Below are positions 4,826 to 14,128 of a stretch of DNA of 49,667 nt, in pieces. Below the pieces are notes generated by a model that was given only the letters and a program-made list of their open reading frames with translations, did not search any database and was not told the origin of the DNA. A program made the translations under genes and the position numbers. The stretch's first letter is position 1. Each line of letters opens with the position of its first letter. Where the stretch lies: the IMG/VR virus record IMGVR_UViG_3300025138_000066, positions 1-49,667 of that record; one strand, given 5' to 3'. Source of the DNA: a virus.

Positions 4826-6986
4826 TAAAAATTATAAATTAGATGAGATACCAAAGTTTCATCCTGTATTAGAACATTATGAACGTCTTTCATTTTGGAA
4901 AGCAGAAAAACGTAAATGCATAGAAGGATATTGGCAACAAGGAAAATGGATGCCTGGTCCATTATATTATTATGTAAACTTCCATAACATACAATTTGAA
5001 GATGAGTATTCTGTATCACAAGCATTTGGTTTACCGTTTCTACGTGATATAGATTGGGAACTATTTTTAATTTATGAAGAGTGCAGAGGCTTTTCAGGCT
5101 TTACAAAAGACACGCAATATACATGTGATAGAAAGTATGGACCCGAAAAAGAATTAGCTTTAAAACTTAAACGTATTACTAAAGAAGAGATAAAAAGATT
5201 AAAATATATTCCTGCAAGAGAATACTTACGAAAAAACCACAGTAAAAGTTTAGGTAAGCCCTTATATAAAAACTCAGCAAAACATTTTATTAGCATACAA
5301 TCTAGGGGTGGAGGTAAATCATATGCTACATCAGGCATAGCTGAACATAATTTTTTATTCGACGGAGCTACAGATTATGATGATTACTTATCTAGAAAAA
5401 AGAGTAAAAACTTTTTAGCATCAGATACTATTATAGGGGCAATTGATACTAAGTACTCAATACCTCTTATGAAAAAAGTTACTACAGCTTATGAGCTCCT
5501 ACCTGGAAGCTTTCAATTAGGAGATGAGTTTTATCCGTCGCCTTTATCGATATCTTATACAGGTTCTTTTATGGCTAACAGAGAAGCAACTACACGTACA
5601 GGATCCGTAATGCGACATCGTACATTTAAAGATAATCCGCTAGCAGCCAATGGTACACGTCCTAACTTAGTAGCATTAGATGAGGTTGGTTTCATGTATA
5701 ACATAAAAGAATCTTGGGGAGCAATTGAAGCAACACAAGCTTCTAAAGCAAAAAAGAATCTTGTTATATGGGCGCTTGGAACAGGAGGGCTTGTGTCTGG
5801 TCGAGCAGCATTGTATGCAGAAAGTATATTTAGAAATCCCGATGATTATAATTGTGTTACTTTTGAAGATCATTTTGAAAACAGAGGCACTATAGGATAT
5901 TTTGTTCCTTATTCTCTCACACTAAATGAATTCAAGAAAGGACCTAATCTTATAACAGATGAGAGTTTATCTAGAGTATATATAGAAGATAAAAGAGAAA
6001 CTGCTAAAAAATCTCCTGACCCCACAGTATATCAGACAGAAATAATTAACGGTCCTATGTTGCCGTCAGAAGCTTTCTTAGTTTTAGAAGGAGCATTCTT
6101 TCCTACACTACAATTAAAAGAACAGCTAGCAGAAGTAGAAGGAGGTAAATATTCAAAATACACAGACGCTAGTTTTAAAGGTATTCTTAGTTTTGATAAA
6201 GATAATAAAGTAGAATTTAGTACTATACAAGATCTTAAACCTATAAGAAAGTTTCCGCTAAATAAAAATGACGGCAAACGTGGTTGTGTAGAATTATGGG
6301 TTAAGCCTCAAACTAATCCTGAAGGCGTAGTGCCTAGAAATGTTTACATAGCTGGAATAGATGTTGTAGATAAAGATAAATCTACTACTGACTCATTGCC
6401 TTCTATATTTATAATGAATAGGTTAACTAGGCAATTAGTAGCAGAATATACAGGAAGAAGTAATGAAGCAAAAGATTTTTACGAAATATGCAGAATGCTT
6501 TTGTTATATTACAATGCTGTAGGTATGTATGAAAAAAACCTTATAGGGTTATTTAATTATTTTGACCGACATAAATGTACATATTTACTTGCAGACACGC
6601 CTTATCAACTTAGATCTTCTGATACATATAAGCAATCAGGAAATACTTCTAAAGGTATTAACGCTTCAAGTGCTGTAAACTCAGAAGGGCGTAATATGGT
6701 TAAATCCTGGTTACAAGAAACTATATCTATTAAATCAGAAGTTAAAGTATATGAAACGTTATACTCATCTGCATTAGTAACAGAACTTGTAATGTGGAAT
6801 CCTCAAGGAAACTTTGATAGAGTATCTGCGTTAATAATGTTAATGTGGTTAGATTCAACTATGTATAAAGAGACTAATAAACGTGTAGAAGAAGTTAAAG
6901 GGTTCTTAGACAACGATTACTTCTCTAATATGGGCGTACTAAAAAAGAAAGTTGTAGGCACTATAGATTCAAATTATTATTCATAG
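4815..6986 (+). CDS. terL: Terminase large subunit (packaging ATPase-nuclease)
   Basis: A 723-residue motor that pumps DNA into the prohead and cuts it. The N-terminal ATPase has the Walker A motif SRGGGKS (about residues 163-169) and Walker B LVALDE (about 285-290, D289 and catalytic E290). A C-terminal RuvC/RNase-H-like nuclease begins near IAGIDVVD (acidic D516), with further acidic residues downstream (YEKN; LLADTP). The ~130-residue N-terminal extension rich in Trp and Tyr (GYWQQGKWMPGPLYYYVNFHN) is typical of crAss-like TerL. It is followed 29 nt later by the portal gene. Confidence 0.93.
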   Translation: MINNKNYKLDEIPKFHPVLEHYERLSFWKAEKRKCIEGYWQQGKWMPGPLYYYVNFHNIQFEDEYSVSQAFGLPFLRDIDWELFLIYEECRGFSGFTKDTQYTCDRKYGPEKELALKLKRITKEEIKRLKYIPAREYLRKNHSKSLGKPLYKNSAKHFISIQSRGGGKSYATSGIAEHNFLFDGATDYDDYLSRKKSKNFLASDTIIGAIDTKYSIPLMKKVTTAYELLPGSFQLGDEFYPSPLSISYTGSFMANREATTRTGSVMRHRTFKDNPLAANGTRPNLVALDEVGFMYNIKESWGAIEATQASKAKKNLVIWALGTGGLVSGRAALYAESIFRNPDDYNCVTFEDHFENRGTIGYFVPYSLTLNEFKKGPNLITDESLSRVYIEDKRETAKKSPDPTVYQTEIINGPMLPSEAFLVLEGAFFPTLQLKEQLAEVEGGKYSKYTDASFKGILSFDKDNKVEFSTIQDLKPIRKFPLNKNDGKRGCVELWVKPQTNPEGVVPRNVYIAGIDVVDKDKSTTDSLPSIFIMNRLTRQLVAEYTGRSNEAKDFYEICRMLLLYYNAVGMYEKNLIGLFNYFDRHKCTYLLADTPYQLRSSDTYKQSGNTSKGINASSAVNSEGRNMVKSWLQETISIKSEVKVYETLYSSALVTELVMWNPQGNFDRVSALIMLMWLDSTMYKETNKRVEEVKGFLDNDYFSNMGVLKKKVVGTIDSNYYS

Positions 6987-6991
6987 ATTTG
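6984..6991 (+). promoter_or_regulatory. Putative -7 box (TAGATTTG) before the portal gene
   Basis: An exact TAnnTTTG match that overlaps the terL stop codon and lies 24 nt before the portal ATG. No clear -33 TTTG was found, so the call rests on the box and its position. Confidence 0.35.
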
Positions 6992-7015
6992 TGTAAATAA
7001 AAAATTATTGTTATT

Positions 7016-9472
7016 ATGAGCAAAACATCTAGTTTAGAAGATCAAGGATTTATTAATTTTCCAAGACAAAAATTATCTGATGCTCAGAAAACAGATGCTT
7101 GGTATAAAAGAAATATAGATTACGCAGAAAATTTATTAACATCAGATGTTAATTTAAGAAACAGTTTTAAGAATAAAAGGATTAACTACAATCTAAGAGC
7201 TAATGTAATATCTCCTAGAGACTTTGAAAAATTTATTAACCCTGATAATTTAGACTTAGATTCTTTACCAGCTAGCTTCCAGCATATAGGAATTGAAAAT
7301 ACAAAGATTAATTTATTACTAGGAGAATATTCTAAACGTAAAAAAGAATTTAAAGCTTATATTTCATCAGGAGATCAAGACGGCATATCTAGAAAAGAAG
7401 AGCAGTTGATGGACCAGATTACACAAGAGATGGTTGGAATTATTCAAACAGAATCTATAAGTCCTGAAGAAATACAAAAAAGATTACAAGATCTTGAAAA
7501 ATATCAAAACTATGGTTTTCAAGATATGAGTGAAATAGTTGCTAATAAGATTCTTAAAAAAGAATATAAAGAAGGTAACTTTGATTTTACATTTCTTAGA
7601 ACATTTGAAGATTTGCTTACAGCAGGTGAAGAAATAATGTATTGCGGAGTATTAGGAGGAGAACCTGTTATGCGACGAGTTAATCCTATGAATGTATATA
7701 CTCTTGGAGGAAGTTCTATGTTTATAGAAGATGCAGACATTATTGTAGAATATGGTTATAAATCTGTAGGAGGAGTTATAGATGATTATTGGGATACTCT
7801 TAAACCTAGAGATATAGATTTCTTAGAAAAAGGAACTGTAGATACAAGTATGGACGGTGGAGGCGGGATAGGCCTTAATAGAGATATTTCTATATTTGAT
7901 TTTTACGGAGAAGCTGGAGCATTAGATATATTTCATCCTAATGAAGCAGGTGTTAGAACATTTGCAGGAGCATTTGATTCTTATGGTAACGTAAGAGTTA
8001 TGAAAGTATGTTGGAGATCTAGACGTAAAATTGGAGAACTTACATATTTTGATGATGAAGGTGTAGAACAAAAAGATTGGGTTCCTGAAGATTACAGGCC
8101 AAATAAAGAATTAGGAGAAAAAGTAAAATGGATATGGGTAAATGAATGGATGGAAGGTACTAAGATTGCCGACCATATTTACACTACTATGCGTCCTGTA
8201 CCATTTGCTAGCAAATCATTAGTTAATAAATCCAAAGGGACCCCTCCATATATTGGCTCCGTTAATTCAACTAACGATTATAAAGTCCAATCTCTTATGG
8301 ACATAATGAAGCCTCTTGCATATTCCTATGATATCGCTTACTACAAAAGAGAGCTTGAAATAGCTACGTATAAGGGGTCCTTTACTGCTATTAACTCTGC
8401 ACTTGTTCCATCAGGATGGGATCCTAAAGAATGGATGCGATATGTAACAGTAAATAAATTTGCTTGGTTAGATCCAACTAATGAAATACTTAAAGGACCT
8501 GCGCAAGGTAAATCAGCAGGACAATTTAATCAGCTGACTGCGCAACAAGTAAATATAGGAGATCCTAATGCAATAGGCATGTATACTAATTTACTTGTAG
8601 ATATAGAAAACACATTAGGTAAATTAGCTGGTGTATCTGGAGCACGAGAAGGCCAAATACAAAATAGAGAAGCAGTAGGTAATGTAGAAAGAGAAGTAGC
8701 ACAGACATCTCACATTACAGAAAAATGGTTTGCTATAGATCAAAACTTCAGAAAAAGAGCATTAACTAAATTTTTAGAATGTTGTAAATATGCATATAAA
8801 GCAAATCCTCAAAAAGGTCAATTTTTACTTGACGATATGAGTCAACAATTTATTACTCATTTTGACGAGTTTGCTTCAACAGAATACGATTTACATTTAT
8901 CTAATTCTACAAGTGATACGCAATTGTACAACGATATTAAAGCGCTTTCACAAGCAGCTATACAAAACGGCCAAGCAACTATTTCAGATTTAGTAGCTAT
9001 ATCACAATCTGATTCTGTACAAGACATTGCTAAAAAACTTGAAAATTCTGCAAAAAGAATTAAAGAAGAAAACGAACAAATGCAACAACAGCAAATGGAG
9101 CAACAGCAGCAAATGCAACAAGCTCAAATGGAACAAGCTCAACAACAACAAGAAATTGATCTTAAAAAACATGATGATAAAATAGCTGTAGATAGAGAAA
9201 AAATTCAAGCTAGTTTAGAAATAGCAGCTATGAAAGAAATGAATAATAACTATCGTACTGAGTCAGGCTTATTAGATTCAGATAGTAATGGAATTGCTGA
9301 TGAATTAGATCTTAGAAGAACAGAAATAGAAGAGAAAAGAAACGATCAAAAATCAGAATTAGAACAAGCTAAATTAGATGAACAAATACGATCTAATCAA
9401 GCTAAAGAAAACATTGCTGTAGAAAAAATGGGTCTTGAAAAAGAAAGAACTAGGGTAATGAAAAACAAATAA
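7016..9472 (+). CDS. Portal protein
   Basis: An 818-residue dodecameric-portal candidate, directly after terL as in most tailed phages and all well-studied crAss-like phages. The N-terminal ~300 residues contain the wing-type core (IENTKINLLLGEYSKRKKEF; YCGVLGGEPVMRRVNPMNV). The middle has the segment GAREGQIQNREAVGNVEREVAQ, probably the stem/clip helix region. The C-terminal ~170 residues are unusual: a Gln/Met-rich coiled coil (near residues 680-720), then a charged helix containing DSDSNGIADELD, which looks like a calcium-binding loop. That extension could form a barrel or contact cargo inside the head. The start follows a 29-nt A-rich leader. Confidence 0.88.
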   Translation: MSKTSSLEDQGFINFPRQKLSDAQKTDAWYKRNIDYAENLLTSDVNLRNSFKNKRINYNLRANVISPRDFEKFINPDNLDLDSLPASFQHIGIENTKINLLLGEYSKRKKEFKAYISSGDQDGISRKEEQLMDQITQEMVGIIQTESISPEEIQKRLQDLEKYQNYGFQDMSEIVANKILKKEYKEGNFDFTFLRTFEDLLTAGEEIMYCGVLGGEPVMRRVNPMNVYTLGGSSMFIEDADIIVEYGYKSVGGVIDDYWDTLKPRDIDFLEKGTVDTSMDGGGGIGLNRDISIFDFYGEAGALDIFHPNEAGVRTFAGAFDSYGNVRVMKVCWRSRRKIGELTYFDDEGVEQKDWVPEDYRPNKELGEKVKWIWVNEWMEGTKIADHIYTTMRPVPFASKSLVNKSKGTPPYIGSVNSTNDYKVQSLMDIMKPLAYSYDIAYYKRELEIATYKGSFTAINSALVPSGWDPKEWMRYVTVNKFAWLDPTNEILKGPAQGKSAGQFNQLTAQQVNIGDPNAIGMYTNLLVDIENTLGKLAGVSGAREGQIQNREAVGNVEREVAQTSHITEKWFAIDQNFRKRALTKFLECCKYAYKANPQKGQFLLDDMSQQFITHFDEFASTEYDLHLSNSTSDTQLYNDIKALSQAAIQNGQATISDLVAISQSDSVQDIAKKLENSAKRIKEENEQMQQQQMEQQQQMQQAQMEQAQQQQEIDLKKHDDKIAVDREKIQASLEIAAMKEMNNNYRTESGLLDSDSNGIADELDLRRTEIEEKRNDQKSELEQAKLDEQIRSNQAKENIAVEKMGLEKERTRVMKNK

Positions 9473-9564
9473 AGCTATAGGATTATAGCACATACTTATA
9501 AATAGATTTAAGTTTATTTATAAAAATAATTTTAATATTGTAACCAAATAAAGACAGCAAACAA

Positions 9565-10737
9565 ATGAGTGAAGAAAAAGAAGATTTATTTGAGGGACTT
9601 CAAATAATGTCTCCAGAAGAATTAAACGCAGTCGTGGAGTCTGACGAAAATTCTGAAGAAGAAGGAGAAGAAAAGAACAAAGTTAAAGATACTCCTGAAG
9701 GAGTTTTTACTCCTGTATCTTCTGAAGAAGGAGAAGGTTCTTATGAAAATACTAAGAACCAATCTAAAGAAGAAGGTAAAACCGCTACCTCAAACGAGAG
9801 GAGTGAAGAAATTTATAAAGGGCTAATTAAAGAATTAGTAGAGTCTAATATTATTACTGCTGCAGAAGCTGATAAGTTAGACGAACTAGAAGGTTCATTA
9901 GATACTATTAAAGAACTAATGAATAAAACGGTTCAAACTAATTTTAAAGCTGCAGAAGAACAGTGGAAAGAAAATATGCCTGCTGCTAAAAAGAGATTTT
10001 TAGAAATTGAAGATGCTTTTGATGAAACCGATCAAGCTATTATGATGGCACAACGGTTAGAATTTTTTGATCAAGTAGATGAGGAAAAAATTAAATCAGA
10101 TACAAAACTTCAACAAGAAATTTATTATGATTTATTAAAATCAAAAAATTTCACAGATGATCAAGCAGTAGAAGCAATACAAGACGCTATGGCTGTTAAA
10201 AATTTAGAAAGTAAAGCTTTAAAAGCAATTCCTGAATTAAAAAACCAAGCTCATGCAGTAGTTACACAAGCAAAAGAATATAAAGCAGCTAAAACTAAAC
10301 AACAAGTTGATGAACAAAATAAAGCTTTTGAATCATTAATTACTAATATAGATGCAAGACAATCTTTTGTAGATGGCATAAGTCTTAATAAAATAAGTAA
10401 AGAAAAGGTTAAGCAAAATATTTTAAATCCTGTTTATACTGATAAAAAAACAGGCAGAGAATACAATAGTTTGATGTATAAACAAACTAGAAATCCTGGA
10501 GAGTTTGAGATGTTGATTAATTATTACGACACTTTAGGATTGTTTAATTTAGATAAAGAAGGAAAATTTAAACCAGATATTTCTAAATTAAAACAAGTTG
10601 CTAAAACAAAAGCAATTAATGATCTTGATAAGATTATTGCAAAAGAAGATAGAAACGTAGGTAGAAATACTTCTGTAGAAACTTCTGAAAAGACTGGAAA
10701 CATATTAGATATGTTAGAGCGGTCAATGAAAAAGTAA
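9565..10737 (+). CDS. Acidic scaffold-like / head assembly protein
   Basis: A 390-residue protein between portal and major capsid genes, the usual place of a scaffold. The first ~90 residues are disordered and strongly acidic (SEEKEDLFEG, NSEEEGEEKNKV). The rest is almost all helical, including a long coiled coil around residues 130-260. It ends in a basic short helix (DMLERSMKK), as in many scaffolds whose C-terminus binds the capsid protein. No protease motif is visible, so it is not a fused prohead protease. It could also be a retained internal protein. The leader contains the 12-mer AAAGACAGCAAA shared with the gene at 12389. Confidence 0.6.
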   Translation: MSEEKEDLFEGLQIMSPEELNAVVESDENSEEEGEEKNKVKDTPEGVFTPVSSEEGEGSYENTKNQSKEEGKTATSNERSEEIYKGLIKELVESNIITAAEADKLDELEGSLDTIKELMNKTVQTNFKAAEEQWKENMPAAKKRFLEIEDAFDETDQAIMMAQRLEFFDQVDEEKIKSDTKLQQEIYYDLLKSKNFTDDQAVEAIQDAMAVKNLESKALKAIPELKNQAHAVVTQAKEYKAAKTKQQVDEQNKAFESLITNIDARQSFVDGISLNKISKEKVKQNILNPVYTDKKTGREYNSLMYKQTRNPGEFEMLINYYDTLGLFNLDKEGKFKPDISKLKQVAKTKAINDLDKIIAKEDRNVGRNTSVETSEKTGNILDMLERSMKK

Positions 10738-10752
10738 AAAAAGTTAAATAAA

Positions 10753-10760
10753 TATATTCG
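10753..10760 (+). promoter_or_regulatory. Putative -7 box (TATATTCG) before the major capsid gene
   Basis: One mismatch to TAnnTTTG, 25 nt before the MCP ATG, in an A-rich leader. A separate promoter would fit the strong terminator that follows the gene. Confidence 0.35.
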
Positions 10761-10785
10761 TTAAACAAATAATACAAATCAAAAA

Positions 10786-12297
10786 ATGGCACAATTACTT
10801 CCATTACAAAAGTATGAAGCGAAGGATTACAATGGTTTAGTCACTGACAACCATTTCCACGCTTTGTACCAACAAAAGCCTCAATTGATTAGTAACGTAA
10901 TTCGTGAGATTTACAAAACTAATCTACAAGGTAAACTTCGTGAATTCGTAGATCGTTTCCCAGTAAAAGAAGTGGAACAAGAAAACGGATTTTACAATTG
11001 GATGTTGCAGGGGCAACACGACAAAAATCTTCCACTAGTTGATGCAGAAACTATCGATGGATCTTCTATTTCTGCAGGGACGTTCCCAGCAAACGTAGGT
11101 TCTAACGGTGAGCGTTTCTACTTAATCTTTGACGAAGCTCTATTTGAAGAAACTAACGTTCTTCGTGGAGAAGTTGATGATTATCATCTATTAGTTAAAA
11201 AAGCGATGGACGCAGGTTCACGTTTCAAGTTTGAAGTTGAATTAGTAACAGATAGCTCTACTAAATCTATTCCTTCTGAGGAATTAGCAATTGGTACACG
11301 TTGGTCTAAGTTTTACTCACTTTCTCCTTCAACTCTTTCTTACCAAGGTTCTAAGCCTTACTTCACATCTCCTTGGAGAATGGAAAATCGTCCATCTACA
11401 TTACGTATGGAATATGAAGTAGCTGGTAACACAATCAACAAAGGTAAAAACGAACCACTTGAGTTCGGATTTAACTACAAAGGACAAACAGAATCAATCT
11501 GGATTAACTATCAAGATATGGTTGCTCATCACCAATGTGAAGAGATGTTTGCTCGTATGTTGATGTATGGTAAGAAAAACTGGACATCTGATCACAAGTA
11601 CCTAAACAAAGATGACAAGACTAAATATGCAGTTGAGTCAGGTGCAGGTTTCTTTGATCAAATCGCTCCTTCTAACGTACATTACTACAACACTTACGAT
11701 CTTGATTGGCATCTAGAGTTGCTTCTTGATATGGGAGTTGGTAAAATCGAAAGAGGTAAAAGAACTATTCATTTACTTACAGGTGAATTTGGTGCAATTG
11801 AAATCTCTAAGCAGATTCAAGAAAAGAGAGGCCAATTAAACGTAACTGTTATTCAGGATCGTTTTATTGATTCAAACTCTAAGCCAGGTAACATTGGTGG
11901 TAATAACACTAAAGCTACACAGAAACCACAATACAACATTTATGAGTGGTACAACGGAGTTACTATTATGGTTGAAATCCTTGATTTCTTCGATGATGAT
12001 GTATACTTCCCACAACGTCACCCAGATGGAAAAGGTATCGTAGAATCTCACAGAATTCTTGCTCTTGACTATGGTGATACTGCAGGTATCTACCGAGTTA
12101 AGCCAAAAGGAGTTCCAGATTACAATTGGGCATATATCCCAGGTATGAGAGATCCTTTCTCAGCAGGTGGTAAAGGTAGTCCTAAAATGGTTGCTTCACG
12201 AGTAGACGGTTATGAAGTTCACTTCCAGAAATGGGGAGGAATGATGATCGAAGATCCTACAAAAGTAGTTGACCTAAGATTACTAGTAGAACGGTAA
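10786..12297 (+). CDS. Major capsid protein
   Basis: A 503-residue protein with the start MAQLLPLQKYEAKDYNGLV and an HK97-type layout: N-arm, a long E-loop-like region and a helix (IRYEIYKTNLQGK-like) typical of crAss-like MCPs. Identification rests on position after portal and scaffold, length, and codon use. Arg is often CGT, Phe TTC, Asn AAC and Tyr TAC, whereas neighbouring genes prefer AGA, TTT, AAT and TAT. Such optimisation marks the most abundant virion protein. A strong terminator follows 21 nt after the stop. The capsid shell should be T=9-like in this group, by analogy only. Confidence 0.88.
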   Translation: MAQLLPLQKYEAKDYNGLVTDNHFHALYQQKPQLISNVIREIYKTNLQGKLREFVDRFPVKEVEQENGFYNWMLQGQHDKNLPLVDAETIDGSSISAGTFPANVGSNGERFYLIFDEALFEETNVLRGEVDDYHLLVKKAMDAGSRFKFEVELVTDSSTKSIPSEELAIGTRWSKFYSLSPSTLSYQGSKPYFTSPWRMENRPSTLRMEYEVAGNTINKGKNEPLEFGFNYKGQTESIWINYQDMVAHHQCEEMFARMLMYGKKNWTSDHKYLNKDDKTKYAVESGAGFFDQIAPSNVHYYNTYDLDWHLELLLDMGVGKIERGKRTIHLLTGEFGAIEISKQIQEKRGQLNVTVIQDRFIDSNSKPGNIGGNNTKATQKPQYNIYEWYNGVTIMVEILDFFDDDVYFPQRHPDGKGIVESHRILALDYGDTAGIYRVKPKGVPDYNWAYIPGMRDPFSAGGKGSPKMVASRVDGYEVHFQKWGGMMIEDPTKVVDLRLLVER

Positions 12298-12318
12298 AAG
12301 TTTCTAGTTGACATAATA

Positions 12319-12352
12319 AGTCCCCCAGAGTTGATAGCCTTGGGGGGCTTTT
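12319..12352 (+). terminator. Rho-independent terminator after the major capsid gene
   Basis: AGTCCCCCA (12319-12327) pairs with TGGGGGGCT (12341-12349), nine pairs including one G-U, followed by a T-run (TTTT). It should limit read-through from the capsid gene. Confidence 0.8.
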
Positions 12353-12388
12353 ATAAAGAGAATTTAAAGACAGCAAATAAAAAATAAA

Positions 12389-13330
12389 ATGGCAAAAACA
12401 GCAGAAAAAGAAAAAGTGGTATATGGTACTTTTCTGCAAGACAGAGTGGTTTCAATTAAACCAGTAGAGTCTTCAGGAAAATGGAGTAACTTATTAGTAA
12501 AAGGACAAGACAAACAAAGAGATCCTTTTTTATATAATAAAGTAAAACGTAGTTACCAAGTGCCCTTAAATAGCCAAACAAGGGGTGGCGGAGTTAAAGT
12601 AATTCTTGACGATCAACACAGAGTGAAGATTGAAAAGTATAAAGAAAGTTATCCAAACGGGATGACACAAAAAGAGTTCTTTGAAACAGAGTTAGGGGCA
12701 AATTTAAATACTACCCTAAAAACAGATGACAACTTCTGGAGATCAGATAGAAGGGGTAGAGTTATTCTTACAAAAGAAGGAGCTACTCTTACTTTAAGCA
12801 GATCTTTAGATATGTTAAAGTATTTAATTTTACTTTCTAATAAGATGTTGGTATCACCATCTTATGATGAAAGAATTTTAAAAGCAACATATGAATTTAT
12901 GGTTGTAGATGAAGATAAAGTAACTGTTAAGAAACTAGCAGAAGCAACTGTTAAAGCAGATGCCTTTGTTAAGTTTGCTGAAATTACAAACAGCAAGGCT
13001 TCTATTACAGGATTTATTAAATCATTAGGCCGTACAATTCCAGCAACTGCCTCATTAGATTGGCTAAAAAGTGAAGTATTAAATGTGGTTGAAAAAGACC
13101 CTAAATACTTTTTAGAAATAGTTAATCATCCGCAGTATAAAGATCGTATCTTTGTACAAGAAGCGACTGAAGCAGGAGCTATAATTAGAAAAGGAAATAA
13201 GCGATATACTCTAGATAACGGATCAGAGTTAGGAGACTTAACAGACACAATAATGTTTTTAAGTAATCCTGATAATCAAGAAGTTAAAATGAGAATAAAA
13301 GCTAAAGTAGATTTAAAAAAACGTAAATAA
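12389..13330 (+). CDS. Conserved structural-region protein (313 aa)
   Basis: No family named with confidence. The N-terminal half is beta-rich (GTFLQDRVVSIKPVES; RGGGVKVILDDQHRVKIEKY) and the C-terminal half helical (EATVKADAFVKFAEI; SLDWLKSEVLNVVEKD). It ends in a basic tail (KVDLKKRK). The position immediately after the MCP matches a conserved gene of the crAss-like head module. Its stop overlaps the start of the next gene (TAATG), so the two are translationally coupled. It is likely a head completion or neck component, or a protein needed for assembly. Confidence 0.55.
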   Translation: MAKTAEKEKVVYGTFLQDRVVSIKPVESSGKWSNLLVKGQDKQRDPFLYNKVKRSYQVPLNSQTRGGGVKVILDDQHRVKIEKYKESYPNGMTQKEFFETELGANLNTTLKTDDNFWRSDRRGRVILTKEGATLTLSRSLDMLKYLILLSNKMLVSPSYDERILKATYEFMVVDEDKVTVKKLAEATVKADAFVKFAEITNSKASITGFIKSLGRTIPATASLDWLKSEVLNVVEKDPKYFLEIVNHPQYKDRIFVQEATEAGAIIRKGNKRYTLDNGSELGDLTDTIMFLSNPDNQEVKMRIKAKVDLKKRK

Positions 13331-14094
13331 TGACTGCAAATCAAATGGCCGATATGTTAGAGGAGAAGTTAGACAGAGCTGATAGCTTTGGTTCTCCTGG
13401 ATACGAAGATTTCGATCTTACATCCGTATTAACAGAAGCGCAACATTTGTATGTCAAAAAGTTTTTTGATGAAATGAATAATCGAAAGCAGAAAGGCTTC
13501 GAGGAAACAGAGATAAGGAACCAAGGGTTATCAGCATTAGTTAAGGATGGTGATAACCTTACGGTTTCAGCTGATCAAATAGGTACAATTGTAAATAATA
13601 ACGTAACAGGAAAGTTTTACGATTTACCCAATGATCATATGTATACTATTTACGAAGAGTGTACAATTGATAAAAAAGAATGTGATACTGGGTCATTTAT
13701 AATTGCTTGGGTAGATGTAGTAGCCCACAACGAAATGCAAAGGTATAACTGGAGTAAATATAAAAAACCGTTTTATAGAATAGACGGAAACTCTAGAGTT
13801 TGGCGTTCAGAATTTAGCAGAAAAACCTCAGCGTTTAATCCTGCAGATACTGAAACAAGAAAACGCCATGAGTTATTTACTGATGGAACTTTTAATGTAA
13901 CTAACTACCATATTAGATACGTTAAAAATCCAAAAGAAATAAAGGTAGAAAGAGCTAATTCTGCCAATCAAAGAAATTGCGAGCTTGATACTAGTACTCA
14001 TGTAGTGATAGTAGGCATAGCAACAGATTTGATGCTACAACGTGTAAAAGAACAGAAGGTTCAAACAATTGAGAACTTTCGAGACTTAGAATAA
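13330..14094 (+). CDS. Head-tail connector / neck protein (254 aa)
   Basis: The N-terminal helical part (MADMLEEKLDRADSFG; VLTEAQHLYVKKFFDEMNNR) followed by a beta-rich domain (GKFYDLPNDHMYTIYEECTI; THVVIVGIATDLMLQRV) is the usual layout of crAss-like neck or ring proteins. These build the tail around the portal together with the genes at 25036 and 26565. The similarly organised 243- and 274-residue proteins share the pattern of aromatic strands and a C-terminal helix. Which ring layer it forms cannot be told from sequence. It starts inside the previous stop codon. Confidence 0.6.
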   Translation: MTANQMADMLEEKLDRADSFGSPGYEDFDLTSVLTEAQHLYVKKFFDEMNNRKQKGFEETEIRNQGLSALVKDGDNLTVSADQIGTIVNNNVTGKFYDLPNDHMYTIYEECTIDKKECDTGSFIIAWVDVVAHNEMQRYNWSKYKKPFYRIDGNSRVWRSEFSRKTSAFNPADTETRKRHELFTDGTFNVTNYHIRYVKNPKEIKVERANSANQRNCELDTSTHVVIVGIATDLMLQRVKEQKVQTIENFRDLE

Positions 14095-14128
14095 ATAAAT
14101 AAAGTATAAATTTTTTAAACAATTAAAA

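Noticed and set aside
9080-9150. CAA/CAG-rich repetitive DNA in the portal gene
   Set aside because: It encodes a Gln/Met-rich coiled coil in frame and is not a separate repeat element.
9474-9489. Hairpin GCTATA/TATAGC after the portal gene
   Set aside because: Short AT-rich stem without a U-tract; too weak for a terminator call.
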